IMG/VR virus record: IMGVR_UViG_3300019487_000093
Span: 1 to 24,956 of that record
Length of the DNA: 24,956 bases
Direction: 5' to 3' (one strand)
Source of the DNA: a virus
The position numbers were made by a program, and so were the translations under genes. Positions 1 to 5,255 of this stretch are shown here, in pieces (the stretch's first letter is position 1; each line of letters starts with the position of its first letter). A model generated the notes under the pieces. It ran no database searches. It saw nothing but the letters and a program-made list of their open reading frames with translations, and was not told where the DNA came from.

Positions 1-90
1 AGCGCCACTACGACCCCGAGCGCCTCCACGTCCCCGAGCGCGACCACGACCCCGAGCGCGACCACGACCTCGAGCGCGCCCAACTCCCAA
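1..90. repeat. 18-bp tandem repeat array, GC-rich
   Basis: Four 18-bp units, at 1-18, 19-36, 37-54 and 55-72, match the consensus agcgcgaccacgaccccg with a few substitutions each; a fifth, degraded unit follows at 73-90. The array is much richer in G+C than the phage DNA after it. Because 18 is a multiple of three, every forward frame is open and codes for a hexapeptide repeat. It starts at base 1, so the array may continue beyond the window. Confidence 0.9.
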
Positions 91-116
91 ATAAAACCGC
101 ATGGTTCATTATTTAA
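3..116 (+). CDS. Possible C-terminal end of a repeat-containing protein (partial)
   Basis: Frame 3 is open from the window edge to a TAA at 114-116. It encodes charged hexapeptide repeats of the type PERDHD, followed by a short tail ending AWFII. It would end 8 bases inside the convergent minus-strand gene that ends at 109, a normal tail-to-tail junction between a late rightward and an early leftward operon. Frame 1 is also open, to a TAA near 217, as a Thr/Ser/Pro/Ala linker-like peptide, but it would overlap the opposite gene by more than 100 bases. Which frame, if any, is translated cannot be decided here. No start and no recognisable domain is present. Confidence 0.3.
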   Translation, partial: RHYDPERLHVPERDHDPERDHDLERAQLPNKTAWFII

Positions 117-441
117 CACTCCGAGGAATGGTATGTTTCCAAATTACAGCGTCAATCAAGGAGCCGCGACCAATAATTACTTGGCCATCTGGAAACGGCT
201 CTACTTCGTTTAATTTTCCGTCGCGAATGGCTTCGTGAAATCGTCCGTCATCCGCTATCCAAGCAGCGTCTTCAAGTACCAATTCCTTTGAAGTCACCTT
301 AACCAGTTTACCCGTAAAGTGGTGGGTGACGGTTCTTATGAAATAGTTTTTACCTATTTCATACGGGTGATTGTCCGTTGTTGGACGGCACATAGATTGA
401 ATGTGCTTAATCTCTCTCACTGTTAAATCGTCGATGTTCAT
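109..441 (-). CDS. Conserved-type phage hypothetical protein, early operon
   Basis: A 110-aa protein that resembles, from memory, a family of uncharacterised small phage early proteins. Its core is probably a compact beta-rich fold: a stretch near residues 30-60 with IRTVTHHFTGKLV followed by ELVLEDAAWIADDGRF, and a C-terminal half with GQVIIGRG and DAVIWKH. No catalytic motif, signal peptide or membrane segment is visible. The ATG at 439-441 overlaps the TGA of the gene before it (ATGA), and an AGGAG Shine-Dalgarno lies inside that gene's last codons, so the two are translationally coupled. It is the last gene of the leftward operon. Function unknown; the family resemblance is recalled, not searched. 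Confidence 0.8.
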   Translation of the reverse strand: MNIDDLTVREIKHIQSMCRPTTDNHPYEIGKNYFIRTVTHHFTGKLVKVTSKELVLEDAAWIADDGRFHEAIRDGKLNEVEPFPDGQVIIGRGSLIDAVIWKHTIPRSVK

Positions 442-785
442 ATTTTCTCCTTTGTTTTCAAGTTACTTACCGCCCAATCCCGTACTCGATGCCAGCGTTT
501 TGTTTGCGTTTCAATGATTCTTGGCGAATCGTTGACATCAATAACCTTCTCAATAAATTCTGTATGTATGTTAAAAATAGATCCAAGTCCCTCATTAGAG
601 TCATCAATTTCGCGAACATTTAAATTCCTATATTTTAAACAAGCCCCCATAACGCAATATCCGTCAGAGTTTTCGAAATCACCATATATTAAAATCTTCT
701 CCGGCAAAGCATTCAACGCCAGTATCAACTCCCGCAAGAATGCCTGGCCGCGCTTACTGTTTATGGAGCGTTCTAGGGAGGGCAT
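438..785 (-). CDS. Conserved-type phage hypothetical protein, helical
   Basis: 115 aa, opening with a basic stretch (MPSLERSINSKRG) and then a helix rich in Leu (FLRELILALNALPEKILI). The middle contains GYCVMGACLKYRNLNV and a segment like FNIHTEFIEKVIDVND; the C-terminus ends RWHRVRDWAVSNL. The arrangement recalls a small uncharacterised phage family with the DALPEK motif near residue 30. The last codons contain the Shine-Dalgarno of the next gene, and the stop overlaps its start. An AGAGG site lies about 10 bases upstream of its own ATG. No enzymatic residues are recognised; function unknown. Its place among co-transcribed early genes suggests a role in takeover or replication, which is inference only. 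Confidence 0.8.
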   Translation of the reverse strand: MPSLERSINSKRGQAFLRELILALNALPEKILIYGDFENSDGYCVMGACLKYRNLNVREIDDSNEGLGSIFNIHTEFIEKVIDVNDSPRIIETQTKRWHRVRDWAVSNLKTKEKI

Positions 786-788
786 TTT

Positions 789-1283
789 CTATGCCTCTTC
801 TTTAACTCCAAACTTTATCTGACGATCCAATTCCTCGACCTCTCTTTTGACGTAGTTGAAATGACAATAACATGCGTCCCAGTCATTCGTAGATCCGAAT
901 CCATTTTTCTTATATTGGGCGTCTCTTCCAGGAGAAATATCTTTTGAGTGAGCACAGTCGAAGCCGAGCCACCAAACTTTCTCTGGACGGCCTGAGATTT
1001 TCGGGTGACAAATATATCTCGATTCATCATTAGTTTCAACGCAATGACCGGAGAAGGTAAGCCCTCCATGACATTCAAGATGATAGTTTTTAGAGTAGTC
1101 TTGCTCATATAATTCATGCCCTTCTGGTACACCAACGTATCCGCATAAATTTCCACCCGATTTATTTCTGACGATTAAGCAATCAAAATCCGTTTCAGGA
1201 TCGACCCAATAGGCTTTGTCCGGCTCATTGTCCCAAGGCCCGCGTTCCCATTCTGACTTATCAAACGTGTTCCAAGTTTTCAT
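789..1283 (-). CDS. Conserved-type phage hypothetical protein, Trp/Cys/His-rich
   Basis: 164 aa. A longer version starting with TTG at 1289 is possible, but the ATG at 1281-1283 has a suitably spaced GAGG-type site and overlaps the previous gene's TGA as ATGA, so I chose it. The protein is rich in Trp, Cys and His. Near residues 35-50 it has DCLIVRNKSGGNLCGYVGVP, then LECHGGLTFSGHC at about 70-82, RYICHP at about 89-94, and WWLGFDCAHSKDISPG at about 104-119. The Cys and His residues could bind a metal, but no named zinc-finger pattern is matched. It recalls uncharacterised small phage proteins starting MKTWNTFDKSEW. It lies 3 bases from the next gene. Function unknown. Confidence 0.8.
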   Translation of the reverse strand: MKTWNTFDKSEWERGPWDNEPDKAYWVDPETDFDCLIVRNKSGGNLCGYVGVPEGHELYEQDYSKNYHLECHGGLTFSGHCVETNDESRYICHPKISGRPEKVWWLGFDCAHSKDISPGRDAQYKKNGFGSTNDWDACYCHFNYVKREVEELDRQIKFGVKEEA

Positions 1284-1528
1284 TCCCAATCCTCAACCGG
1301 CTCATTTTTAAATAACTCTTTAATTTTTTTATAATAACATTCATCAATTACAATACCTATAGCATTCCCTTCTTTTTTACATTTCCTGCAAATCCACTGA
1401 AATTTAGTAGGGTATGAAACTAAATTTACAGGGGTGAATAATTTATCATGTGAGCATTCTTTTTTAAGTTTTCTTCTCATTTCCCATTCCTCAAATTTAA
1501 TCTTAATTATTTTTGCAGGCGGTTCCAT
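1280..1528 (-). CDS. Small phage protein with possible C-H/C-C zinc site
   Basis: 82 aa. Residues C25-S-H27 and C47-R-K-C50 (in WICRKCKKEG) are spaced like the two halves of a small zinc-binding knuckle, with the conserved-looking run VNLVSYPTKFQW between them. The N-terminus is basic and helical (KFEEWEMRRKLKKE). Its stop overlaps the ATG of the next gene and its first 22 bases overlap the end of the previous one, so it is translationally coupled on both sides. The Shine-Dalgarno is weak (GGA), which supports expression by coupling. A nucleic-acid or protein-binding role would suit the zinc knuckle, but the function is unknown. Confidence 0.75.
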   Translation of the reverse strand: MEPPAKIIKIKFEEWEMRRKLKKECSHDKLFTPVNLVSYPTKFQWICRKCKKEGNAIGIVIDECYYKKIKELFKNEPVEDWE

Positions 1529-1713
1529 TCTAAAATTTCCATAGGGATAAACTCTTTGTTCCTATTTCTCTTTCGTGTTTTTGTAAGTTTAGTAGACTTT
1601 TCATTCATGTGCTTAAATAATTTATAAAGATTACCAACTTCACAAAATAAAAATACGGTTACCAATAAATTGATCAAAATCATTAGTGTTAAAATCAATA
1701 ACCAATAGATCAC
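1507..1713 (-). CDS. Small single-span membrane protein
   Basis: 68 aa with a GTG start. The first ~26 residues (MIYWLLILTLMILINLLVTV and on) form a strongly hydrophobic segment, a single transmembrane helix or uncleaved signal anchor. A positively charged tail rich in Lys/Arg/Asn/Thr follows (TKTRKRNRNK), which by the positive-inside rule would face the cytoplasm. The GTG overlaps the TGA of the upstream reading frame as GTGA, with GGAG about 10 bases before it. Its 3' end overlaps the next gene by 22 bases. Small membrane proteins are common in phage early regions (superinfection exclusion, membrane stress), but nothing here shows which role applies. No family recognised. Confidence 0.6.
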   Translation of the reverse strand: MIYWLLILTLMILINLLVTVFLFCEVGNLYKLFKHMNEKSTKLTKTRKRNRNKEFIPMEILEWNRLQK

Positions 1714-2018
1714 TTTTCGTTCTCCACCGGCTCGTAGGTTGCGGCGAATATATCCGCACTACAATAAAATTGATTGCCGCATTCGTCGGTTAAAATATAA
1801 TCTCCATCCTCGATCTTGTTGCCTCTAAACAAATACAAATCATATAAGCAATTTGGTGGTGGATCTTCTTCAACTTTTTTTGGATCTTAAGGCCATGCGC
1901 CAAAGAGATGAATAATGTGTTCACACAATCGGTTTATTTGCAAGTTGGTGTGCGCCCTTGTTTCCAATAGCAATTCACGAAAATTGTTCAGGTTTTTCTC
2001 CATTGCTGTTCCGTCCAT
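1710..2018 (-). pseudogene. Phage ORF interrupted by one in-frame TAA
   Basis: An ATG at 2016-2018, preceded by AAAGGGGA at good spacing and only 11 bases after the nuclease gene, opens a 43-aa frame ending at a TAA at 1887-1889 (sequence ...HLFGAWP-stop). The same frame then continues for 58 codons without any ATG to a TGA at 1710-1712. That second part looks like real coding sequence: a DPKKVEEDPPPN linker, then a compact unit with DGDYILTDECGNQFYC and FAATYEPVE. Its stop overlaps the GTG of the next gene in the operon's usual style. A single C-to-T change turning CAA (Gln) into TAA would explain the break. Alternatives are a genuine 43-aa protein plus a remnant, stop-codon readthrough, or a sequencing error. 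Function unknown. Confidence 0.6.
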
Positions 2019-2029
2019 AGTTTTCCCCT

Positions 2030-3031
2030 TTATTTTTCCAAAAGTCTTACGGATGTTACGTAGTAGGATTTTCTGATAAAACTCATATGTTTTTCGGGCT
2101 GGAGTTTTCGGGAAACCTTAAACTGCCCGCAAATGAATTCATTAGAACCAGAGCGGGCGGCCTCTTCCTTAATAACGTCGCAAGCTTTTTCATATCGATC
2201 ATGGGATATTTTAAATTCCTCCTTGGCTAGGATCGCATCTAACAACCGCTCATTATTGACTTTCGGAAGATCCCTTTTTTCTTCGCCCAGGCATATTTTC
2301 CGAAAGGTGCAATCGTCACAGTATTGATCGTTCATGATTTTTGACGGAACTGAATCGCTCGCCACCGCGGCGTTAATCCGTTCGACTCGTTTAATCATCG
2401 AATCACAAAAATCATAATCCAAGACCGTGGGAATATATTTACGGAGACCCGTAACCTTATTTTTTAAGCACCAAAGACCAGCCGGGGACGAAGCCAAATA
2501 AAGATAGCTTTGAATCTGACCGTAATAGGCTTGAAGATACGGGCGGCGGTTTTCCTTGAAATCAAGATCCGAAGTAATTGTGTCCCAGATATGGGGGGAC
2601 ATGGTTTTCACTTCTAACGGGTAAACTTTCCCGATATCCGAGATCCCAGGAATTAAAATCAAGGCATCGACATGGCCCGTTATTTGAAGGTTCTTATCGT
2701 GAAAGTCTTGCTGTTGCCCTACGAGAGACCAGCCGTATCGATTGCAATCTTCAAGTACTTCCTTAAGTATTGCCGGCTCGTGTAAGGAGCCCTCGTCAAA
2801 GATGGCTTGTAGCCGCCAGTCATGTAACTCTCTTTTTTGCCAGGCGGTGCGGTGATAAAATCCGTAGGCTTCGCAAGGATGGCCTATGGTTGAGGAACGG
2901 TTGGTATGGCAGGGATAAATTCTAATCTTAGAGCGTAACCGCTCTATAGAGGCTTCCTGCAATTTCTGGCAGATCTCTTGTACTGCCAGTAGATCGTCCC
3001 CTTTTTGAACGTGTAGTAAAGGTGAAGGCAT
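2030..3031 (-). CDS. PD-(D/E)XK nuclease, Cas4/RecB-like with Fe-S cysteines
   Basis: 333 aa, a DNA exonuclease-type protein of the PD-(D/E)XK superfamily. Visible motifs in order: C53 in GHPCEAYGFY; E85 in GSLHEP (motif I acidic residue); D122 in ITGHVDALI; E140-V-K142 in PLEVKTM (the catalytic E-x-K); Q172-x3-Y176 in QIQSYLYL, the QxxxY motif of RecB/Cas4 nucleases; and C238-x2-C241-x5-C247 in YCDDCTFRKIC. One cysteine in the N-terminal part plus a C-terminal trio is the known 4Fe-4S arrangement of Cas4 and AddB. A strong GGGAGGA site precedes the ATG. It follows the RecT-like gene by 14 bases, so the pair very probably acts in recombination by making 3' single strands for the annealing protein. 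It is not next to cas genes, so it is not a CRISPR adaptation gene. Confidence 0.85.
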   Translation of the reverse strand: MPSPLLHVQKGDDLLAVQEICQKLQEASIERLRSKIRIYPCHTNRSSTIGHPCEAYGFYHRTAWQKRELHDWRLQAIFDEGSLHEPAILKEVLEDCNRYGWSLVGQQQDFHDKNLQITGHVDALILIPGISDIGKVYPLEVKTMSPHIWDTITSDLDFKENRRPYLQAYYGQIQSYLYLASSPAGLWCLKNKVTGLRKYIPTVLDYDFCDSMIKRVERINAAVASDSVPSKIMNDQYCDDCTFRKICLGEEKRDLPKVNNERLLDAILAKEEFKISHDRYEKACDVIKEEAARSGSNEFICGQFKVSRKLQPEKHMSFIRKSYYVTSVRLLEK

Positions 3032-3045
3032 CGGTCTATCCTCCC

Positions 3046-3966
3046 TTAGGCTGATTTTACTTTCTTGGCGGTCGATTTAGATAAAAACTCTTGGCAATAA
3101 GCTACGGCACTCTTTAATTTCGAAACGTCCGTCATTCCAGCAATATGGTGAAACTCCGTACTTTCCTTCATGGCCTTTGAGGCCAATACGTCCAGACTGG
3201 TTTCTGGTTTATGAAATCTGTGGATCTCATTTAGAAGGCGCTGGAACTCAACCCGGAGCGGCATAGCTTCTGTGAATAGCATGGCGGCTATTTGGGATGG
3301 TGCAGGACTAGGCCGCTCCTTAGGTTCTTCAATTACTTTCTCTAAGATCTCATCCTTAACTTCTGGCAAGGGGAGAGGTTCTTTATAGATTGGGAGAGTC
3401 TCTTCATTAACATCTTGTGAATCATCGAGTTCAATTGGCGCTTCAGTTGTTTCATCTGGGCTAGAGCCAAGTTCTGGAACCGGGAAGGAAAATATTAAAG
3501 CCTGCCGCAAAGCCTTCTCCGATAATGCCAACTCGGGATAGGTTACATGGTGGGACGAACTGGGTTTGTAATAGCTGGAAAATAGGGCTTCATATTCGAT
3601 TGGGAACTTGCGGTCTTTTCGATAAACGGCCGCGGTCACAGAAAAGAGTTTGCCGCGCCGCTCCGTATTAAAGGCCCCATCTTGATCCTGATAGAGTTTC
3701 TTAAAGGGCGAGAAACCCTGATAAATGCCCTTGTAATCTCTCTCGGCTATCTGAAGCATGCCCTTTAAACTGATATAGGGCTTATATCCGTTACTGGTTT
3801 TAATGAGATAAATCTCACCATTAAACGGATTTAGCCTCGCTCCCATGGCGATATGTAGGAAGACGGCATATTCCGCCTCCGGCGCTTCCTTCGCGATAAT
3901 ATTCTTAGCCGCCTTCTGAACATCGGGAACGCTCAAATCAATTCGTACCAGTGCTAGAGTTGTCAT
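3046..3966 (-). CDS. RecT/Bet-family single-strand DNA annealing protein
   Basis: 306 aa. Residues ~30-75 carry the family signature: AVFLHIAMGARLNPFNGEIYLI, then GYKPYISLKGMLQIAERD. Residues ~140-175 have YPELALSEKALRQALIFSFP, the helical motif seen before the end of the Bet/RecT core. The core is followed by an acidic, Pro-rich linker (~175-222) and a helical C-terminal part (~222-306), a tail commonly used to bind SSB or partners. Such proteins coat and anneal complementary single strands during phage recombination and replication. Its ATG overlaps the TGA of the HTH gene (ATGA), with an AAAGGA site inside that gene, and the partner nuclease is directly downstream. RecT and Bet subfamilies are hard to separate by eye. 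Confidence 0.85.
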   Translation of the reverse strand: MTTLALVRIDLSVPDVQKAAKNIIAKEAPEAEYAVFLHIAMGARLNPFNGEIYLIKTSNGYKPYISLKGMLQIAERDYKGIYQGFSPFKKLYQDQDGAFNTERRGKLFSVTAAVYRKDRKFPIEYEALFSSYYKPSSSHHVTYPELALSEKALRQALIFSFPVPELGSSPDETTEAPIELDDSQDVNEETLPIYKEPLPLPEVKDEILEKVIEEPKERPSPAPSQIAAMLFTEAMPLRVEFQRLLNEIHRFHKPETSLDVLASKAMKESTEFHHIAGMTDVSKLKSAVAYCQEFLSKSTAKKVKSA

Positions 3967-4199
3967 GATGGCCTTTTTCCTTTCAATAAGTGATCCATTT
4001 TTACCTGTAGAAAATCTGCTAATTCATAGATCGTTAACCAAAAAGGTCCTCTTTTGGATGTTGTCCCGGTCTCGATCTGGGAAAGAGTTTCTTGCATGAT
4101 GCCCGTATGGGTTTCAATCTCTTCTTGCGAGAAGCCCCTACAGATGCGCCAGAAGCGCAGGTTTTTACCTAATGTCTTTAACAGCGTTTTTTTTCTCAC
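3963..4199 (-). CDS. XRE-family HTH transcriptional regulator
   Basis: 78 aa with GTG start, preceded by TTGGAG at 7-base spacing. The whole protein is one lambda-repressor-like helix-turn-helix domain. Residues ~9-70 contain LGKNLRFWRICRGFSQEEIE (helices 1-2), THTGIMQETLSQIETG (recognition helix region) and LTIYELADFLQVKMDHLL (helices 4-5). It has no oligomerisation or cleavage domain, so it resembles a Cro-type or small operon regulator rather than a full CI repressor. It is the first gene of the leftward operon and lies about 40 bases downstream of a palindrome that overlaps the operon's promoter, so it probably controls its own operon and perhaps the divergent side. No integrase lies nearby, so this gene alone does not show lysogeny. 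Confidence 0.85.
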   Translation of the reverse strand: MRKKTLLKTLGKNLRFWRICRGFSQEEIETHTGIMQETLSQIETGTTSKRGPFWLTIYELADFLQVKMDHLLKGKRPS

Positions 4200-4228
4200 A
4201 CGATTTCTCCAACTGGTTAGACAATTGA

Positions 4229-4255
4229 ATTATATGCCTTGAAACAATAATTCAA
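4229..4255 (-). promoter_or_regulatory. Leftward promoter of the early operon
   Basis: On the minus strand, TTGAAT (4255-4250) and a perfect TATAAT (4234-4229) are separated by 15 bases, or 16 if CTTGAA is taken as the -35. Spacing is slightly short but the -10 is consensus. It sits 30 bases upstream of the GTG of the HTH gene in an A+T-rich intergenic region, the right place to drive the recombination and early genes. Confidence 0.6.
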
Positions 4256-4256
4256 G
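4238..4256. promoter_or_regulatory. Palindromic operator candidate (CTTGAA-N7-TTCAAG)
   Basis: A perfect 6-bp inverted repeat, CTTGAA at 4238-4243 and TTCAAG at 4251-4256, with a 7-base spacer. The centres of its arms are about one helical turn or slightly more apart, typical for a dimeric HTH repressor. It covers the -35 element and spacer of the leftward promoter. The + strand copy TTGAAA (4239-4244), followed by A+T-rich sequence near 4262-4270, could be a weak rightward promoter under the same control. Binding by the adjacent XRE protein is inference. Confidence 0.5.
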
Positions 4257-4319
4257 CTAAAAATTAAATATTTCTTTTTTTCTTGACTCGGGGCCTTTAA
4301 AAAGAGATGAGGGGTTTTA

Positions 4320-4679
4320 ATGTCAAAAGATAGGTTTAAGAAATTCCGTGTGAAAAAGGCTCTCGAACGGAGCCTCCATGCCGAAAACTTGGAAGCCTGG
4401 TACAATCGCCACAGAGCCAAGGAATGGTATCAAACGCCAAGAATGAAAGCCGCCAGAAGGTGGCTTGCTGAAGTAAAACGTCGTCCCCCTCAATCCTCCA
4501 CGCGCCGCCCACCGATAGATGCAAGTACGTGCCATGGCGGCCCCACTGCGGAATACCAAGAAAAGCCGCGTACCCTGCACACTCAGGGGAAGGCGAATAC
4601 GCAGGGATCAGGAGTCTTCCCCGGTTCGGAGAATGAGACGGGAACGAACGACCAAGACAGAAGACCACTTTTTACGTAG
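4320..4679 (+). CDS. Small basic hypothetical protein in the divergent region
   Basis: 119 aa from an ATG with a GAGGGG site 5-6 bases upstream. The first half is very basic and helical (KDRFKKFRVKKALERSLHAE, then MKAARRWLAEVKRR). The second half is low-complexity and polar (STRRPPIDAST, TEYQEK-like and GSENETGTNDQDRR), so probably disordered. Several other frames on both strands are also open here, which lowers confidence. I prefer this one because it starts next to the divergent control region with a good ribosome site. No domain is recognised; a nucleic-acid-binding role would fit the charge but is a guess. If it is not a gene, 4200-4852 is a long non-coding control region. Confidence 0.45.
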   Translation: MSKDRFKKFRVKKALERSLHAENLEAWYNRHRAKEWYQTPRMKAARRWLAEVKRRPPQSSTRRPPIDASTCHGGPTAEYQEKPRTLHTQGKANTQGSGVFPGSENETGTNDQDRRPLFT

Positions 4680-4718
4680 CAGCGGATTACTAAGGCCAAA
4701 AACCTTAATGATTCAAAG

Positions 4719-4738
4719 TGTGGATAACTTGTGGGCAA
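4719..4738 (-). promoter_or_regulatory. DnaA-box pair (one perfect, one degenerate)
   Basis: TGTGGATAA at 4719-4727 is the exact complement of the consensus DnaA box TTATCCACA. TGTGGGCAA at 4730-4738 is a second copy in the same orientation, with two mismatches, 11 bases further on. Both lie in the non-coding gap between a + strand ORF and a convergent minus-strand gene. A perfect 9-mer is expected by chance about 0.2 times in a window this long, so the evidence is suggestive, not conclusive. Confidence 0.35.
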
Positions 4739-4785
4739 AAGTCCAATGGCTTACTACGCTTCAAACCATTCCCCTTTCCCGTCTT

Positions 4786-4843
4786 CCTTTGCGTAGCGTA
4801 GCGTCCCCAATTAAAAGGGGCGCAGAGCGAAGCGTAGCAAAGG
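4786..4843. terminator. Large imperfect hairpin, possible bidirectional terminator
   Basis: Outer arms CCTTTGC (4786-4792) and GCAAAGG (4837-4843) and inner arms GCGtCCCC (4801-4808) and GGGGCGC (4817-4823) flank an 8-base A+T-rich loop. In between are short direct repeats of the type GTAGC/AGCG. The element lies in the 173-base gap between the ends of two convergent genes, where a two-way terminator is expected. No clean U-tract follows on either side, although + strand T's occur about 12 bases later, so a rho-independent mechanism is unproven. Confidence 0.4.
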
Positions 4844-4852
4844 TTCTTGGTA

Positions 4853-5086
4853 TTAGTTTTTTGCCTCTTCCGGGATCTTGGACATTGAAGTATCGAACGG
4901 GCAAAAAGAGATGCCAACTACATTTTGACCTATCGGCGTCACTTCCTTGGGAATAACGCCAATGCCATCATCAGGAATAGAACGGACGATAAAAGAATTG
5001 GGGCCCAGAGGTATGACAATCACAACGTCCAAATCATTCCATTCCGGATAACACTCTAAAACCCTACGGAGATCCTTTAGGGTCAT
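4853..5086 (-). CDS. Small hypothetical protein
   Basis: 77 aa. It opens MTLKDLRRVLECYPEWNDLD, a helix common in small phage proteins of unknown function. It continues as a probable beta sheet (VVIVIPLGPNSFIVRSI, GIGVIPKEV, NVVGISFCPF) with a polar tail. Strong AAGGAG at 8-base spacing. Its first 23 bases overlap the end of the zinc-ribbon gene, so it is translationally coupled to it. It is the last gene of a three-gene leftward unit ending at the hairpin near 4786-4843. Function unknown. Confidence 0.7.
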   Translation of the reverse strand: MTLKDLRRVLECYPEWNDLDVVIVIPLGPNSFIVRSIPDDGIGVIPKEVTPIGQNVVGISFCPFDTSMSKIPEEAKN

Positions 5087-5243
5087 CTCTTTTCTCCTTA
5101 CATTCTGGACACAACCAGGCCTTCTTTACAATCTCGCGCTCTTCAAAATTAAAGCACCCACCACAGTCTTCACACCAAAATATCGTCCTCTCACCTTCGT
5201 CCTTATCCGGTAAATCATCGTACCAACTGCGTTCATAGGCCAT
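5064..5243 (-). CDS. 59-aa zinc-ribbon protein
   Basis: A short gene with AAGGAGAG 7 bases upstream of its ATG at 5241-5243. The 59-aa product has two CxxC knuckles, C24-E-D-C27 (with an extra C30) and C45-P-E-C48, about 17 residues apart, in the pattern WCEDCGGCF ... AWLCPEC. This is the layout of a zinc ribbon, often found in small proteins that bind nucleic acid or RNA polymerase. The N-terminus is acidic and aromatic (MAYERSWYDDLPDKDEGE). It overlaps the next gene by 23 bases and follows the previous one by 12, so it belongs to the three-gene leftward operon. The partner and target are unknown. Confidence 0.7.
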   Translation of the reverse strand: MAYERSWYDDLPDKDEGERTIFWCEDCGGCFNFEEREIVKKAWLCPECKEKRDDPKGSP

Positions 5244-5255
5244 TTTCTACTCTCC

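Noticed and set aside
1-90. CRISPR-like array
   Set aside because: The 18-bp units abut directly with no unique spacers, so this is a simple tandem repeat.
815-1156. 113-aa minus-strand frame inside the Trp/Cys-rich gene
   Set aside because: It lies wholly within the larger 789-1283 gene, has no matching operon overlap and no protein-like pattern; it is a shadow frame.
1710-2018. Recoded stop (TAA as sense codon)
   Set aside because: TAA ends many intact genes here at the expected places, including the nuclease, capsid and fibre genes, so a general code change is excluded. Local readthrough is not excluded.
3963-4199. Lysogeny module around the XRE regulator
   Set aside because: No integrase, excisionase, attachment-like repeat or second repressor is visible nearby; the gene fits an early-operon regulator equally well.
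4323-4956. Several open frames on both strands overlapping the 4320-4679 ORF (including a 145-aa frame at 4519-4956)
   Set aside because: They lack good ribosome sites, and the 145-aa frame runs through the hairpin and into the opposite gene at 4853. The higher GC content explains their openness. The 4320 frame is kept at low confidence because of its GAGGGG site.
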